Shown here: piece by piece, positions 17,376 through 27,208 of the stretch
How the letters are laid out: the number at the start of each line of letters is the position of its first letter
Numbering within the stretch: position 1 is the stretch's first letter
Assembly (NCBI GenBank): GCA_910587515.1
Contig: CAJULW010000040.1
Location: 56,779 to 120,778 of the forward strand
DNA length: 64,000 nucleotides
DNA from: an uncultured Duncaniella sp.
Lineage (GTDB): Bacteria > Bacteroidota > Bacteroidia > Bacteroidales > Muribaculaceae
Direction of reading: 5' to 3'
The notes under the pieces: model-generated
Database searches by the model: none
What the model saw: the letters and a program-made list of their open reading frames with translations, nothing else
What the model was told of the DNA's origin: nothing
Made by a program: the position numbers and the translations under genes

Positions 17376-18751
17376 TCAAAAGTATTTCCGGAATACGAGG
17401 CACTATAGGTGGTGCACCCGGTGACGGACTGTCTCCTATCGATATAGTTAAATTCACAGCGGCTTACGCAAAATTCATATCCGACACTACAACCCGGACC
17501 GATCGCACGATAGTCGTCGGCCGCGATGCCCGACTGAGTGGCAAAATGGTCAATGACATTGTTATCGGCACACTCACCGCAATGGGCTTCGATGTCATAA
17601 ACATCGGGCCGGCATCGACCCCTACCACAGAAATAGCAGTCGTGGCGGAAAAAGCCTGCGGAGGCATAATACTGACCGCAAGCCACAATCCGAAACAATG
17701 GAACGCACTTAAACTTCTCAATCAAGACGGTGAGTTCCTCAACGACGCCCAGGGGAAAAAAGTACTTGAAATCGCAGAAAAAGAAGCTTATAGCTTTGCC
17801 GATGTAGACTGTCTCGGCCAAGAATACATAAACAACACTTACAATATCCGGCATATCGAACAAGTGCTTGATCTCGATCTCGTTGATGTAGACGCTATAC
17901 GGAATGCCGACTTTACCGTAGCGGTAGACGCGGTCAACTCTGTCGGTGGTGTTGTGATCCCGCAGCTACTGCGCGCACTTGGAGTAAAGAACATAATCGA
18001 ACTCAATTGCGAGCCAAACGGCAAATTTGCACACAATCCCGAACCCATACCGCAGAATCTCACACAGATATCGTCGCTCATGGCTGACGGACGCGCGGAT
18101 GTCGGGTTCGTGGTGGATCCTGATGTCGACCGTCTGGCCATAATCACGGAAAACGGTGAGATGTTCGTAGAAGAATATACACTTGTATCGATCGCTGATT
18201 ATGTGCTTGAAAACACCCCTGGCCCGACAGTGTCGAATCTCAGTTCATCAAGGGCACTTCGCGACATAACGCATCGACACGGATGCACTTATTCAGCGGC
18301 AGCTGTCGGAGAAGTCAATGTCACTACCATGATGAAAGAAACCGGAGCTGTCATCGGTGGTGAAGGAAACGGAGGTGTGATATATCCGGCCGCGCATTAC
18401 GGCCGTGACGCCCTTGTAGGTGTAGCATTATTCCTGACATTGCTTGCCAAAAGCGGAAAGAAAGTCAGCGAACTAAAGAAAACATATCCCGCCTACGAGA
18501 TTGCCAAAAACAAGATGGAGTTAACGCCGGATATAAACGTAGACGCCATTTTGGCAGCCGTAAAAGAAAAATTCTCTGGTGAACGGATTACCGATATCGA
18601 CGGTGTGAAAATCGACTTCGAAAACTCTTGGGTACATCTTCGCAAGTCCAACACCGAGCCTATCATCCGAATATACAGCGAAGCAGCCACAATGGCTGAA
18701 GCCGATGCTCTCGCACAACGCATAAAAGATATAATAGCTGAAATGATATAA
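17366..18751 (+). CDS. glmM: Phosphoglucosamine mutase / phosphohexomutase
   Basis: A 461-residue alpha-D-phosphohexomutase. The phosphoserine loop is LTASHNP (Ser near residue 106), the metal loop is DPDVDR, the sugar loop is GEGNGG, and the C-terminal phosphate-binding loop is RKSNTEPIIRIYSEA. The likely reaction is glucosamine-6-phosphate to glucosamine-1-phosphate, feeding UDP-GlcNAc for peptidoglycan and lipid A. A phosphoglucomutase/phosphomannomutase role cannot be excluded, but context and length fit GlmM. Its ATG lies within the end of the DUF4827 gene (10-nt overlap), implying translational coupling. Confidence 0.85.
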   Translation: MALIKSISGIRGTIGGAPGDGLSPIDIVKFTAAYAKFISDTTTRTDRTIVVGRDARLSGKMVNDIVIGTLTAMGFDVINIGPASTPTTEIAVVAEKACGGIILTASHNPKQWNALKLLNQDGEFLNDAQGKKVLEIAEKEAYSFADVDCLGQEYINNTYNIRHIEQVLDLDLVDVDAIRNADFTVAVDAVNSVGGVVIPQLLRALGVKNIIELNCEPNGKFAHNPEPIPQNLTQISSLMADGRADVGFVVDPDVDRLAIITENGEMFVEEYTLVSIADYVLENTPGPTVSNLSSSRALRDITHRHGCTYSAAAVGEVNVTTMMKETGAVIGGEGNGGVIYPAAHYGRDALVGVALFLTLLAKSGKKVSELKKTYPAYEIAKNKMELTPDINVDAILAAVKEKFSGERITDIDGVKIDFENSWVHLRKSNTEPIIRIYSEAATMAEADALAQRIKDIIAEMI

Positions 18752-18879
18752 CCGGTGCAATTGTCTCGTAAATATTTGGCAGTGTATTAAACATTATTTT
18801 TCAAACAAATTATATCCCCTTGCCACAGACAATAAAGCAACCACAAAAATTGAAGTGGCTAAATATCAAACAATAATAG

Positions 18880-18909
18880 AAAGAGTCCGGGTATCACACC
18901 GGACTCTTT
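18880..18909. terminator. Bidirectional terminator between glmM and proA
   Basis: A perfect 11-bp stem (AAAGAGTCCGG / CCGGACTCTTT) with an 8-nt loop between convergent genes, with short T-rich flanks on both strands. The rest of 18752-19021 shows no gene. Confidence 0.75.
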
Positions 18910-19021
18910 CCATTTAACCGGAATTTTATTGTTACAGTATTCAATGTATTCATCTCAAACCCTTACAATAGCTTTGCTTTAGATGAATCACATACAATAG
19001 ATTTCGTAATTCCTGAGAAAT

Positions 19022-20272
19022 TTACGGTCTCGTCTGCCCGTGTCCGTTTATCAGATAGCGGTAAGTACAGATCTCGCGCAGTCCCATCGGACCTCTCGGA
19101 CCGAGTTTCTGTGTGCTGATCCCGATCTCTGCACCAAGACCGAACTGAGCACCATCAGTGAAACTCGTAGGTGCGTTCACATATATGCAAGACGCGTCCA
19201 CCTCTCGCTGAAAACGATCTGCGGTCGATTCATTTTCTGTGATTATACATTCGCTGTGGCCTGATCCATAACGAGCGATGTGCCATATAGCGACATCAAG
19301 ATTGTCAACCGTACGAACCCCCATCTTATAGTCCATCCATTCGGTAGAATAAGTGTCTTTACCGGCTTTCATTAAAATCGCGTTAGGATATTTACCAGCC
19401 AAAACTTCAAACGCCTCAGGATCGGCATATATTTCCACATTGTTCTCCGCAAGGCGCGAGCAGAGAGCCGGCAGATCGGAAAGCCGGCTGCGATGTATGA
19501 GCAGAGTGTCAAGAGCGTTGCATACACTTACGCGCCGTGTCTTCGCATTGGCGATTATATCACACCCGATTTCCACATCGGCATCCTTGTCAAAATACGC
19601 GCTTACCACACCCGCCCCGGTCTCTATGACCGGAACACGGGCATTATCACGAACAAAATCGATTAATCTCCGGCCTCCTCGCGGTATGCATACATCCACA
19701 TAACCTACAGCGTTCAGAAGGGCCGCGGTAGCATCGTGGGTAGATGGTAGCAATTCCACGACAGAGGTATCTATACCCTCCGCTGATAAAACGCCATGTA
19801 TCAGCGATATTATGGCCGAATTCGACTCTATAGCATCAGCCCCACCCTTGAGCAGGCAAGCGTTTCCGCTTTTAAAACATAACGAAAACACATCGAAAGT
19901 GACATTTGGTCGCGCTTCATATATCACCCCGACAACACCGAAAGGTACCATAACCCGCCTGAGACAAAGTCCGTTAGGAAGTGTACGTTTCTCAATTACA
20001 TCACCAACCGGAGATGTCAATCCAGCCACATGGCGAATATCATAGGCTATTGATTTCAATCGTTCAGATGTCAACTTAAGACGGTCATAAAGCAGATTCT
20101 CCTCTCCCATTCTGTCCAAATCTCGACGATTCGCAGACAAAAGATCATCATGAGCGTTATCTACTGCGTCGGCAAGACTTCTCAACACACCGCTACGCCT
20201 ATCATCAGAAAGGGAGACAAGCCCTCTCGACGCATTCTTCACTTTTTCAAATATATCCGAATAGCCTTCCAT
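19022..20272 (-). CDS. proA: Glutamate-5-semialdehyde dehydrogenase (gamma-glutamyl phosphate reductase)
   Basis: A 416-residue enzyme of the ALDH superfamily and the second step of proline synthesis: it reduces gamma-glutamyl phosphate with NADPH. The catalytic Cys is residue 251 in VCNALDTLLIH. The NADPH-binding and PNVT stretch (EARPNVTFD) and the SFTDGAQFGLGAEIGIST C-terminal signature are present. The start chosen is the ATG at 20270-20272, 17 nt after proB; a TTG five codons upstream is less likely. It is the last gene of proC-proB-proA. Confidence 0.93.
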   Translation of the reverse strand: MEGYSDIFEKVKNASRGLVSLSDDRRSGVLRSLADAVDNAHDDLLSANRRDLDRMGEENLLYDRLKLTSERLKSIAYDIRHVAGLTSPVGDVIEKRTLPNGLCLRRVMVPFGVVGVIYEARPNVTFDVFSLCFKSGNACLLKGGADAIESNSAIISLIHGVLSAEGIDTSVVELLPSTHDATAALLNAVGYVDVCIPRGGRRLIDFVRDNARVPVIETGAGVVSAYFDKDADVEIGCDIIANAKTRRVSVCNALDTLLIHRSRLSDLPALCSRLAENNVEIYADPEAFEVLAGKYPNAILMKAGKDTYSTEWMDYKMGVRTVDNLDVAIWHIARYGSGHSECIITENESTADRFQREVDASCIYVNAPTSFTDGAQFGLGAEIGISTQKLGPRGPMGLREICTYRYLINGHGQTRP

Positions 20273-20289
20273 ATCGCTACACCGCAAAT

Positions 20290-21369
20290 TTATTGAAGAA
20301 AAAGATAATCATAATGAATGACGGGGCGCCCTCCGCGATGTCCCATGAGAGATGATGCCTCCACACTCGACACAGAGGCTCGGCCAACACCGATACTATC
20401 ACCTTCTGGAGACATTATCGTAACAATGTCACCCTCATCCCATTCCCCTTTGATTTCGCTGATACCTATCGGCAATAGGCTTACAGCCTTATCACCGCGC
20501 AACGCCATTGCAGCATTAGCGTCAACCATGATCATGCCCTTGGCAAAACTGCCACTGTGCGCTATCCATTTTTTTATATTGCTCATCGGTTCGGGACGAG
20601 GTTCAAATTCAGTGTGGGGAGTCGATTCAGGATTACAGATCAGATCGACAAGCACATTTCTGCGGTCGCCACGGGCAATATAGACAGTCACGCCTTCGTC
20701 CGACAATTTACACGCTATCCCGCATTTTGTCCCCATGCCTCCCCGGCCGAATCCACTTTTGACAGCGATCACATTGGAACTGACATCTTGACCGGGAGCG
20801 ACTTTCGCAATCAGATTTGACGACGGATCAGAGGGATCTCCATCAAAAATACCATCAACATTAGATAGGATAATAAGCAGATCGGCATCCATCATAGCAG
20901 CGATAAGGCCGGAAAGCTCATCGTTGTCAGTAAACATAAGTTCCGCAAGGCTCGCAGTATCATTCTCATTTACAATCGGGATCACACCATTGGCAATCAT
21001 AGTCTGCATACAGCTCCGTTGATTCAGATAGGCCGTTCGCGAAGAAAAATTTTCTTTCTGAGTCAAAACCTGTCCAACAACCAAGCCATATTCACCGAAA
21101 AGTCCATTGTACAAATTTATCAGACGTATCTGTCCTATTGACGAATAGAGCTGTCGCTGAGCCACAGCGTCAAGTGACTTGATTGGAGTTATAGAGCCCC
21201 GGCCACATGCCACCGCACCACTTGAGACAAGAATCAGTTCATGTCCCATATCGCGGAGTGATGCCACCTGGTCGACAAGCGCTGACATATTGGTCACATT
21301 AGGTTTGCCATCGGGACGCGTAAGCACATTACTGCCGATTTTAACCACTATGCGTAATCTATCTTTCAT
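20290..21369 (-). CDS. proB: Glutamate 5-kinase
   Basis: A 359-residue kinase that phosphorylates glutamate to gamma-glutamyl phosphate. The amino-acid kinase domain (about residues 1-250) shows VVKIGSNVLT, the substrate loop NENDTASLAELMFTDND, and SGFGRGGMGTK. A PUA domain (about 270-355) follows, as in long-form ProB. ProB is usually the proline-inhibited step. The ATG at 21367-21369 is used; the codon before it in frame is GTG. It starts 6 nt after proC ends and ends 17 nt before proA begins. Confidence 0.93.
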   Translation of the reverse strand: MKDRLRIVVKIGSNVLTRPDGKPNVTNMSALVDQVASLRDMGHELILVSSGAVACGRGSITPIKSLDAVAQRQLYSSIGQIRLINLYNGLFGEYGLVVGQVLTQKENFSSRTAYLNQRSCMQTMIANGVIPIVNENDTASLAELMFTDNDELSGLIAAMMDADLLIILSNVDGIFDGDPSDPSSNLIAKVAPGQDVSSNVIAVKSGFGRGGMGTKCGIACKLSDEGVTVYIARGDRRNVLVDLICNPESTPHTEFEPRPEPMSNIKKWIAHSGSFAKGMIMVDANAAMALRGDKAVSLLPIGISEIKGEWDEGDIVTIMSPEGDSIGVGRASVSSVEASSLMGHRGGRPVIHYDYLFLQ

Positions 21370-21375
21370 CACACA

Positions 21376-22170
21376 TTACTTCTCTGTAATAACACTTGCT
21401 TTCAAACCTCTGATCACTGCTGAAGAGAATCCGGCATGTTCCATTTCATTCAGTCCCCTTATAGTTATACCTCCCGGAGTTGTGACCTTGTCAATCTCCT
21501 TTTCGGCATGAGTACCCGGCAAGCGTAAAAGTTCAGAAGCACCCAAAACAGTCTGGGCGACTATACGCTGTGCGACATCCGCTTTAAAGCCAAGTTCAAC
21601 ACCGCCTTCGACCGCAGCGCGCATATAGCGCAAAGCGTACGCTATGCCACATGAAGCCAATGCCGTCGCTGCTGGCAGATGCGCTTCATCTATGACGAGA
21701 GTGCTTCCCATAAAATCGAATATGCGTTTTGCGACTGACATCTCATTCTCACGCGCGTTGACAGGTACAAGAAAAGTCATTGATTCACCCACCGAAACAG
21801 CGGTGTTCGGCATACCTATCACAACGGACGGGCAAATACCGCAATCCGACGATACCCATTCCAACAATTGTGCACCCTTTATCCCAGCGGCCACGACTAT
21901 AAGCAATTTTTCATTGAAACTGTCAATCTCCCTTATTTCGCGAATCACTGTCTCGACCACCCATGGTTTGACCGCAATAATCAACACATCGGCTTCACCT
22001 GCCACCTCCCGGTTGTCAGAACTGACAATCGCACCTGAAGCCGACAACGTTTCAAGCGGAGCTGACGACGGGTTAGACACATAAAGCGACACTTCTCCAG
22101 AGGCTCTCGCAAGCAGCCCTTCAGCAATGGCTCCACCCATCGCTCCGGCTCCTATTATAGCGATTTTCAT
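21376..22170 (-). CDS. proC: Pyrroline-5-carboxylate reductase
   Basis: A 264-residue NAD(P)H-dependent enzyme that makes proline from pyrroline-5-carboxylate. It has an N-terminal Rossmann motif GAGAMGGAIAEGL and the C-terminal P5CR signature near TTPGGITIRGLNEME. It opens the proC-proB-proA operon, so all steps from glutamate to proline after spontaneous ring closure are encoded together in about 3.1 kb. A near-consensus promoter lies just upstream, about 32 nt before the start. Confidence 0.94.
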   Translation of the reverse strand: MKIAIIGAGAMGGAIAEGLLARASGEVSLYVSNPSSAPLETLSASGAIVSSDNREVAGEADVLIIAVKPWVVETVIREIREIDSFNEKLLIVVAAGIKGAQLLEWVSSDCGICPSVVIGMPNTAVSVGESMTFLVPVNARENEMSVAKRIFDFMGSTLVIDEAHLPAATALASCGIAYALRYMRAAVEGGVELGFKADVAQRIVAQTVLGASELLRLPGTHAEKEIDKVTTPGGITIRGLNEMEHAGFSSAVIRGLKASVITEK

Positions 22171-22206
22171 GTATTTAAATTTGATTATTAGACATCTTCA
22201 ATGTCG

Positions 22207-22237
22207 CAAAGATAAGAATAACAATCTTAACACCAAA
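22207..22237 (-). promoter_or_regulatory. Promoter of the proC-proB-proA operon
   Basis: A perfect Bacteroidetes promoter on the minus strand: TTTG (22234-22237), 19-nt spacer, TATCTTTG (22207-22214). Predicted transcription start about 22202, giving a leader of about 30 nt. No proline-responsive leader structure was recognised. Confidence 0.75.
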
Positions 22238-22291
22238 AATAATGATAATTTTTAAAGATGAGACCTTACATGAATGTAAAAAAAAATAATT

Positions 22292-22299
22292 AACTTTGC
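22292..22299 (+). promoter_or_regulatory. -7 element for guaB
   Basis: A perfect TAACTTTG 23 nt before the guaB ATG. The -33 region is weak (CATG at 22270-22273, 18-nt spacing). It is back to back with the proC promoter in a 152-nt gap. Confidence 0.6.
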
Positions 22300-22322
22300 A
22301 CGCAATAAATTCTAATCGTTAT

Positions 22323-23801
22323 ATGTCATTTATTGCTGATCGAGTAAAAATGGACGGACTCACGTTTGATGATGTCCTCCTGATTCCGGCTTATTCGGAA
22401 GTGCTTCCACGCGAAGTAAAACTTTCAACCCGATTTTCACGCAACATCACGCTCAACGTACCGCTTGTGTCGGCTGCGATGGACACCGTCACGGAAGCAT
22501 CCATGGCCATAGCAATAGCGCGTGAAGGCGGTATAGGCGTAATCCACAAAAACATGTCGATAGCCGAACAGGCCCGACAGGTACACGCGGTCAAACGGGC
22601 TGAAAACGGCATGATCTATGACCCCGTCACCATCAAGCGCGGCAGCACCGTCGCAGACGCGCTCAATATGATGAAAGAATATCATATCGGTGGGATCCCC
22701 GTTGTCGATGAAGACCGCAAACTCGTCGGTATCGTAACCAACCGCGACCTCCGTTTCGAACAGGATCCCAACCGCCCTATAGACGAGGTGATGACCAAAG
22801 AAAATCTTGTGGTCACCAATCAGTCGACAAACCTTGAGGAAGCGGCTCAAATCCTTCAGCAACACAAAATCGAAAAACTTCCTGTTATCGATGCAGACAA
22901 CCGTTTGGTAGGTCTTGTCACATATAAGGATATAACTAAGGCCAAAGATAAGCCCTACGCATGCAAAGACAAACTCGGTCGTCTGCGTGTAGCAGCCGGT
23001 GTGGGCGTGACAGCCGATTCGATGGACCGTGTAGACGCACTTGTGGAAGCCGGGGTGGACGCAATCGTGATCGACACAGCCCACGGACACAGCAAAGGAG
23101 TTGTAGGCGTACTTGAAGCAGTAAAGAAAAAATACCCTCATATCGACGTTGTCGTTGGAAATATAGCCACCGGTGACGCAGCCAAATATCTCGTAGAACA
23201 CGGAGCCGACGGTGTAAAAGTGGGCATAGGCCCAGGATCGATATGCACAACACGTATCATAGCCGGAGTAGGCGTGCCACAGCTTAGCGCTGTATATGAT
23301 GTTGCCAAAGCGTTGAAAGACACAGGAGTGCCTTTGATAGCCGACGGTGGCATACGCTATTCCGGTGATATCGTCAAGGCTCTCGCCGCCGGAGCATACA
23401 GCGTGATGCTCGGAGGTATGCTCGCAGGTGTGGAGGAGTCGCCAGGTGACACAATCATATACAACGGACGTAAGTACAAATCATATCGCGGAATGGGTTC
23501 ACTTGAAGCCATGGAAAAAGGATCGAAAGACCGCTATTTCCAAGCCAACGAAACCGATGCGAAGAAGCTCGTCCCTGAAGGCATAGCCGCACGCGTACCA
23601 TATAAAGGATCGCTGTATGAAGTCATCTATCAGATGCTCGGAGGTCTCAGAGCCGGTATGGGATATTGCGGAGCGCCAGATATCGAGCATCTCCATGAGG
23701 CTAAATTCACACGTATCACCAATGCCGGTGTAGCTGAAAGCCACCCTCACGATGTCGCTATCACCTCGGAGGCTCCCAACTACAGCGCTTCGTCAAGATA
23801 A
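22323..23801 (+). CDS. guaB: IMP dehydrogenase
   Basis: A 492-residue enzyme converting IMP to XMP with NAD+, the committed step of GTP synthesis. A TIM-barrel catalytic domain is interrupted by two CBS domains (about residues 95-210). The catalytic Cys308 lies in GIGPGSICTTRI, and the active-site flap region YRGMGSLEAM follows. The ATG at 22323 is used: a TTG start nine codons upstream falls inside the -7 element. It is a single gene closed by a strong terminator. Confidence 0.95.
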   Translation: MSFIADRVKMDGLTFDDVLLIPAYSEVLPREVKLSTRFSRNITLNVPLVSAAMDTVTEASMAIAIAREGGIGVIHKNMSIAEQARQVHAVKRAENGMIYDPVTIKRGSTVADALNMMKEYHIGGIPVVDEDRKLVGIVTNRDLRFEQDPNRPIDEVMTKENLVVTNQSTNLEEAAQILQQHKIEKLPVIDADNRLVGLVTYKDITKAKDKPYACKDKLGRLRVAAGVGVTADSMDRVDALVEAGVDAIVIDTAHGHSKGVVGVLEAVKKKYPHIDVVVGNIATGDAAKYLVEHGADGVKVGIGPGSICTTRIIAGVGVPQLSAVYDVAKALKDTGVPLIADGGIRYSGDIVKALAAGAYSVMLGGMLAGVEESPGDTIIYNGRKYKSYRGMGSLEAMEKGSKDRYFQANETDAKKLVPEGIAARVPYKGSLYEVIYQMLGGLRAGMGYCGAPDIEHLHEAKFTRITNAGVAESHPHDVAITSEAPNYSASSR

Positions 23802-23826
23802 CAAACCTTACAAGTTGAAATAACAG

Positions 23827-23867
23827 TTCCGCCATACATCTAAATCATAGATGCATGGCGGAATTTT
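23827..23867. terminator. Terminator between guaB and katA
   Basis: A stem of 15 bp with one A-C mismatch (arms 23827-23842 and 23848-23863), loop AATCA, followed by TTTTA on the plus strand. It probably serves the convergent guaB and catalase genes. Confidence 0.8.
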
Positions 23868-23888
23868 ATATCCGCAAAGTTAATTCAA

Positions 23889-25391
23889 CTAAGAGATCTT
23901 TCTTTTGTCCCACGACGGATGAGCAGGATCTTCCGCAACAAGGGCTTCCGCAAGATCTATGCCCAAAGCCTTGGCCAGCATCTGTCCGTACTCATGATCG
24001 GCATTGTGACAAGCCCGCACATGACGCTGTTTGATGAAAAGAGGCACTCCCTCCATCTGAGCCACTGTGTTTTGACATGTAGCCAATTTATCGTCAGCAC
24101 TCATCAATCTCCACAGTTTTCCAGGCTGGGTGTAATAATCGTCATCATACAGACGTTCATCGTAATTATACACTTCACCTTGCAATTCCATCGGTGGTTC
24201 TTTTAACGATGGAGAGTCACGCCACTCACCGAAACTGTTAGGTTCGTATGTGACAGTGGCTCCATAATTGTCGTCAGTCCTCATCTGCCCATCGCGATGA
24301 TACGAATGGAACGGGCACTTCGGGCGGTTTACAGGTATCAGGTTATGGTTCACTCCAAGTCGATAACGCTGTGCGTCCCCATAGGAAAAGAGTCTGCCCT
24401 GAAGCATTTTATCTGGAGAGAAACCTATACCGTCGACAATATTTGCCGGATTGAACGCTGCCTGCTCGATATCTGCAAAGAAATTGTCAGGATTGCGATT
24501 GAGTTCAAGTATGCCAACATCACGCAGAGGGAAATCCTTATGATACCACACTTTAGTTAAGTCGAAAGGATTGATATGATATTTTTTCGCCTCATCCTCA
24601 GTCATAAGCTGTATTCGCAATTTCCAACGTGGGAAGTCTCCTCGCTCGATAGCCTCGAACAAATCTCGTTGATGCGATTCACGGTCCTTGGCTATTATCG
24701 CTTCCGCTTCCTGATCGGTAAGGTTTTTTATGCCTTGAAGGGTTATGAAATGAAATTTAACCCATGTGCGCTTGTTGTCCTTATTTATAAAACTGTATGT
24801 ATGGCTTCCAAATCCATGCATATTACGAAACGACGCCGGGATTCCTCTCGGAGACATCGAAATCGTGATCTGATGAAGTGCCTCCGGTAAAAGGGTCCAA
24901 AAATCCCAGTTTGCCGTCGGATTACGCATCCCTGTACGCGGATCGCGCTTGATTGCATGGTTGAGGTCGGGAAATTTCAAAGGGTCGCGAAGAAAAAACA
25001 CGGGTGTATTATTTCCAACAAGGTCCCAGTTTCCCTGATCGGTGTAAAACTTCATTGCAAAACCGCGTATATCACGTTCGGCATCAGCGGCACCGCGTTC
25101 CCCTGCCACTGTTGAAAATCTCACAAGACATGGTGTCTGTTTTCCTACTTCCGAAAAAATTGATGCCCGGGTAAATTCGGTAATATCATCTGTAACGGTA
25201 AACGTACCGAAAGCTCCTGATCCTTTGGCATGCATTCGTCTTTCCGAGATCACCTCGCGGTCAAAATGTGCAATTTTTTCAAGATACCACGGATCCTGTG
25301 CAGTAACAGGTCCGCGCGGCCCAGCGGTCTGAACATTTTGGTTGTCAGCGATGGGGCGTCCGTTTTCAGCAGTCAGTCTTTTTTTATCCAT
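23889..25391 (-). CDS. katA: Haem catalase (small-subunit, clade 3 type)
   Basis: A 500-residue monofunctional catalase that dismutates hydrogen peroxide. The catalytic His is in ERRMHAKGSGAFG, the Asn in LVGNNTPVFFLRD, and the proximal haem Tyr in the signature GRLFSYGDAQRYRLG. The length fits clade 3, whose members can bind NADPH. There is no signal peptide, so it is cytoplasmic. It is a single gene; no OxyR site or good promoter was recognised upstream, where only 125 nt of AT-rich sequence separates it from the divergent flippase promoter. Confidence 0.95.
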   Translation of the reverse strand: MDKKRLTAENGRPIADNQNVQTAGPRGPVTAQDPWYLEKIAHFDREVISERRMHAKGSGAFGTFTVTDDITEFTRASIFSEVGKQTPCLVRFSTVAGERGAADAERDIRGFAMKFYTDQGNWDLVGNNTPVFFLRDPLKFPDLNHAIKRDPRTGMRNPTANWDFWTLLPEALHQITISMSPRGIPASFRNMHGFGSHTYSFINKDNKRTWVKFHFITLQGIKNLTDQEAEAIIAKDRESHQRDLFEAIERGDFPRWKLRIQLMTEDEAKKYHINPFDLTKVWYHKDFPLRDVGILELNRNPDNFFADIEQAAFNPANIVDGIGFSPDKMLQGRLFSYGDAQRYRLGVNHNLIPVNRPKCPFHSYHRDGQMRTDDNYGATVTYEPNSFGEWRDSPSLKEPPMELQGEVYNYDERLYDDDYYTQPGKLWRLMSADDKLATCQNTVAQMEGVPLFIKQRHVRACHNADHEYGQMLAKALGIDLAEALVAEDPAHPSWDKRKIS

Positions 25392-25515
25392 ATAACCATA
25401 GCAGTTTTATTGTCAATAATTCTGCTAATTAAAACATTCAAAATCATAAAAAGGTTCTATGCCTCAATAATCTATCTTATCCAGGCTACGGCATCAAATT
25501 CTGATAACACACCGG

Positions 25516-25547
25516 TTTGCATTATAAGATAAAATTGAGTATTTTTG
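25516..25547 (+). promoter_or_regulatory. Promoter of the flippase gene
   Basis: A perfect promoter: TTTG (25516-25519), 20-nt spacer, TATTTTTG (25540-25547). It overlaps the first codons of the longest open frame, which supports the internal ATG at 25634 as the true start and a leader of about 80 nt. Confidence 0.72.
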
Positions 25548-25633
25548 TATTTCCTAATACACTCTCCATACGTAACATCACATACAAAATTACGCATTCA
25601 GCCAAAGGAGAACCGACCGGCCAACGGTTGACG

Positions 25634-27097
25634 ATGAAACAACGGACAATCAAATATAATTTTGCGTTCAATCTTGCCAACACAGTCGCAGGGTTGCTTT
25701 TCCCGTTGATCACGTTTCCATACGTATCAAGAATACTCTCGCCCGACGGCATCGGCATTGTACAGTTCTACCAGTCTATAATATCATATATCACTTTATT
25801 CACATCGCTTGGCATTCCTTTATACGCGGTCCGCGAAGTGGCCCGCTTCAGAAACAATGAGCGTGAAAGGAACAAGGTTACCACCGAGGTGCTCTGCCTG
25901 CACTTAATCCTAAGTTTCATAGGCTATGTAGCGGTGGCTGTTCTATGCCTATATGTAGGAAGGGTAAGGGAAAATCTGCCGCTCTTCCTTTTAATCAGCT
26001 CATCAATAGGATTTACAGTAATCGGTGTGTCATGGTTCTACCAAGGCGTGGAGGACTTCAAATATATCACGATCCGTTCGCTTATAACACGCACTTTGGC
26101 TGCGGTGTTTCTTTTTCTGCTTGTCCATAACAAATCTGACTTGCTGACATACGCGGCCATATATGTGATGGCAGATGTCGGGTCAAATCTTTTCAACTTT
26201 TTCCGTCTTCGCAAATACATCCGCCATGACGAGATAAAACTCAGCGAGATGGAAATAAAACGTCATCTGAAACCTACACTTAAAATATTCATGCTGAATA
26301 TAATCACAAGCATTTACATACAGCTTGATTCAGTTATGCTCGGTTTCATGACAGATAACGCAGCTGTAGGATATTATTCATCCGCGACAAAACTCACCCG
26401 TATACTTATCGGCATTATCACATCGCTAAGCACGGTGCTACTGCCGCGTATGTCAACATATATCGAGGAAGGGAAATTAGACGAATTTCAAAAAATCGGC
26501 AAAAAATCAATCGATTTTGTAATTATCATTTCGATACCTATGGCTGTGGGGTTGCTATTAGTCGCACATCCCCTTACCATATTATTCGCAGGCGAGAGTT
26601 TCGAACCAGCCGCACTGACTACACAAATAATATCACCGATAGTTTTTATCGTATGTCTGGCAAGTATACTCGGCATGTATCTTTATTCCCAAAACAAGGA
26701 ACATCTGATAATCATAGCCACTCTATGCGGAGCCTCCGTTAACTTAATTCTGAACTCCATCCTGATACCTTTATATCAACAAAACGGTGCAGCCTTCTCG
26801 ACTCTTATCGCAGAGACAATAGTCACATCAATTATAGCCATATTGGGACGAAAATATATACATTACAATTTTTTTAATTTCATTACAGCAAGGACAGTCC
26901 TATTCACATCTATAATGGCTATCGGAATCATTATTATAGATATGTTCATGCCGATAGAAAATACGATAATAAAATTGGTGACGCTCATATCAACCGGCAT
27001 AACCATATATGCGGTTCTTCTGATCATAAATAAAGATGAATACGCCAATATAATTATCGATAAAATAAAGGGCTCAATACCACATAACAAACATTGA
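25634..27097 (+). CDS. Oligosaccharide flippase (Wzx-like, MOP superfamily)
   Basis: A 487-residue integral membrane protein with about 12-14 hydrophobic helices and the family start pattern LANTVAGLLFPLITFPYVSRILSPDGIG. Wzx proteins flip undecaprenyl-linked repeat units across the inner membrane for Wzy polymerisation. The start at 25634 is set by the upstream promoter and by conservation beginning near here. The matching wzy, wza, wzc and glycosyltransferase genes lie on the opposite strand beyond the isomerase gene, so it probably serves that cluster even though it is transcribed separately. Confidence 0.88.
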   Translation: MKQRTIKYNFAFNLANTVAGLLFPLITFPYVSRILSPDGIGIVQFYQSIISYITLFTSLGIPLYAVREVARFRNNERERNKVTTEVLCLHLILSFIGYVAVAVLCLYVGRVRENLPLFLLISSSIGFTVIGVSWFYQGVEDFKYITIRSLITRTLAAVFLFLLVHNKSDLLTYAAIYVMADVGSNLFNFFRLRKYIRHDEIKLSEMEIKRHLKPTLKIFMLNIITSIYIQLDSVMLGFMTDNAAVGYYSSATKLTRILIGIITSLSTVLLPRMSTYIEEGKLDEFQKIGKKSIDFVIIISIPMAVGLLLVAHPLTILFAGESFEPAALTTQIISPIVFIVCLASILGMYLYSQNKEHLIIIATLCGASVNLILNSILIPLYQQNGAAFSTLIAETIVTSIIAILGRKYIHYNFFNFITARTVLFTSIMAIGIIIIDMFMPIENTIIKLVTLISTGITIYAVLLIINKDEYANIIIDKIKGSIPHNKH

Positions 27098-27208
27098 CTT
27101 CGGAACTCGTTACAGATTGCGAATATTCACATCAAGCAATAAAAGAAGCCACCATCCGTTAGATAATTGTAACTGAACCAATCAAAGCTATTCTTTTACC
27201 ATTTACCC

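Noticed and set aside
22437..23201. 254-codon minus-strand frame opposite guaB
   Set aside because: Shadow of IMP dehydrogenase; Cys/Phe/Val-rich translation without family signals.
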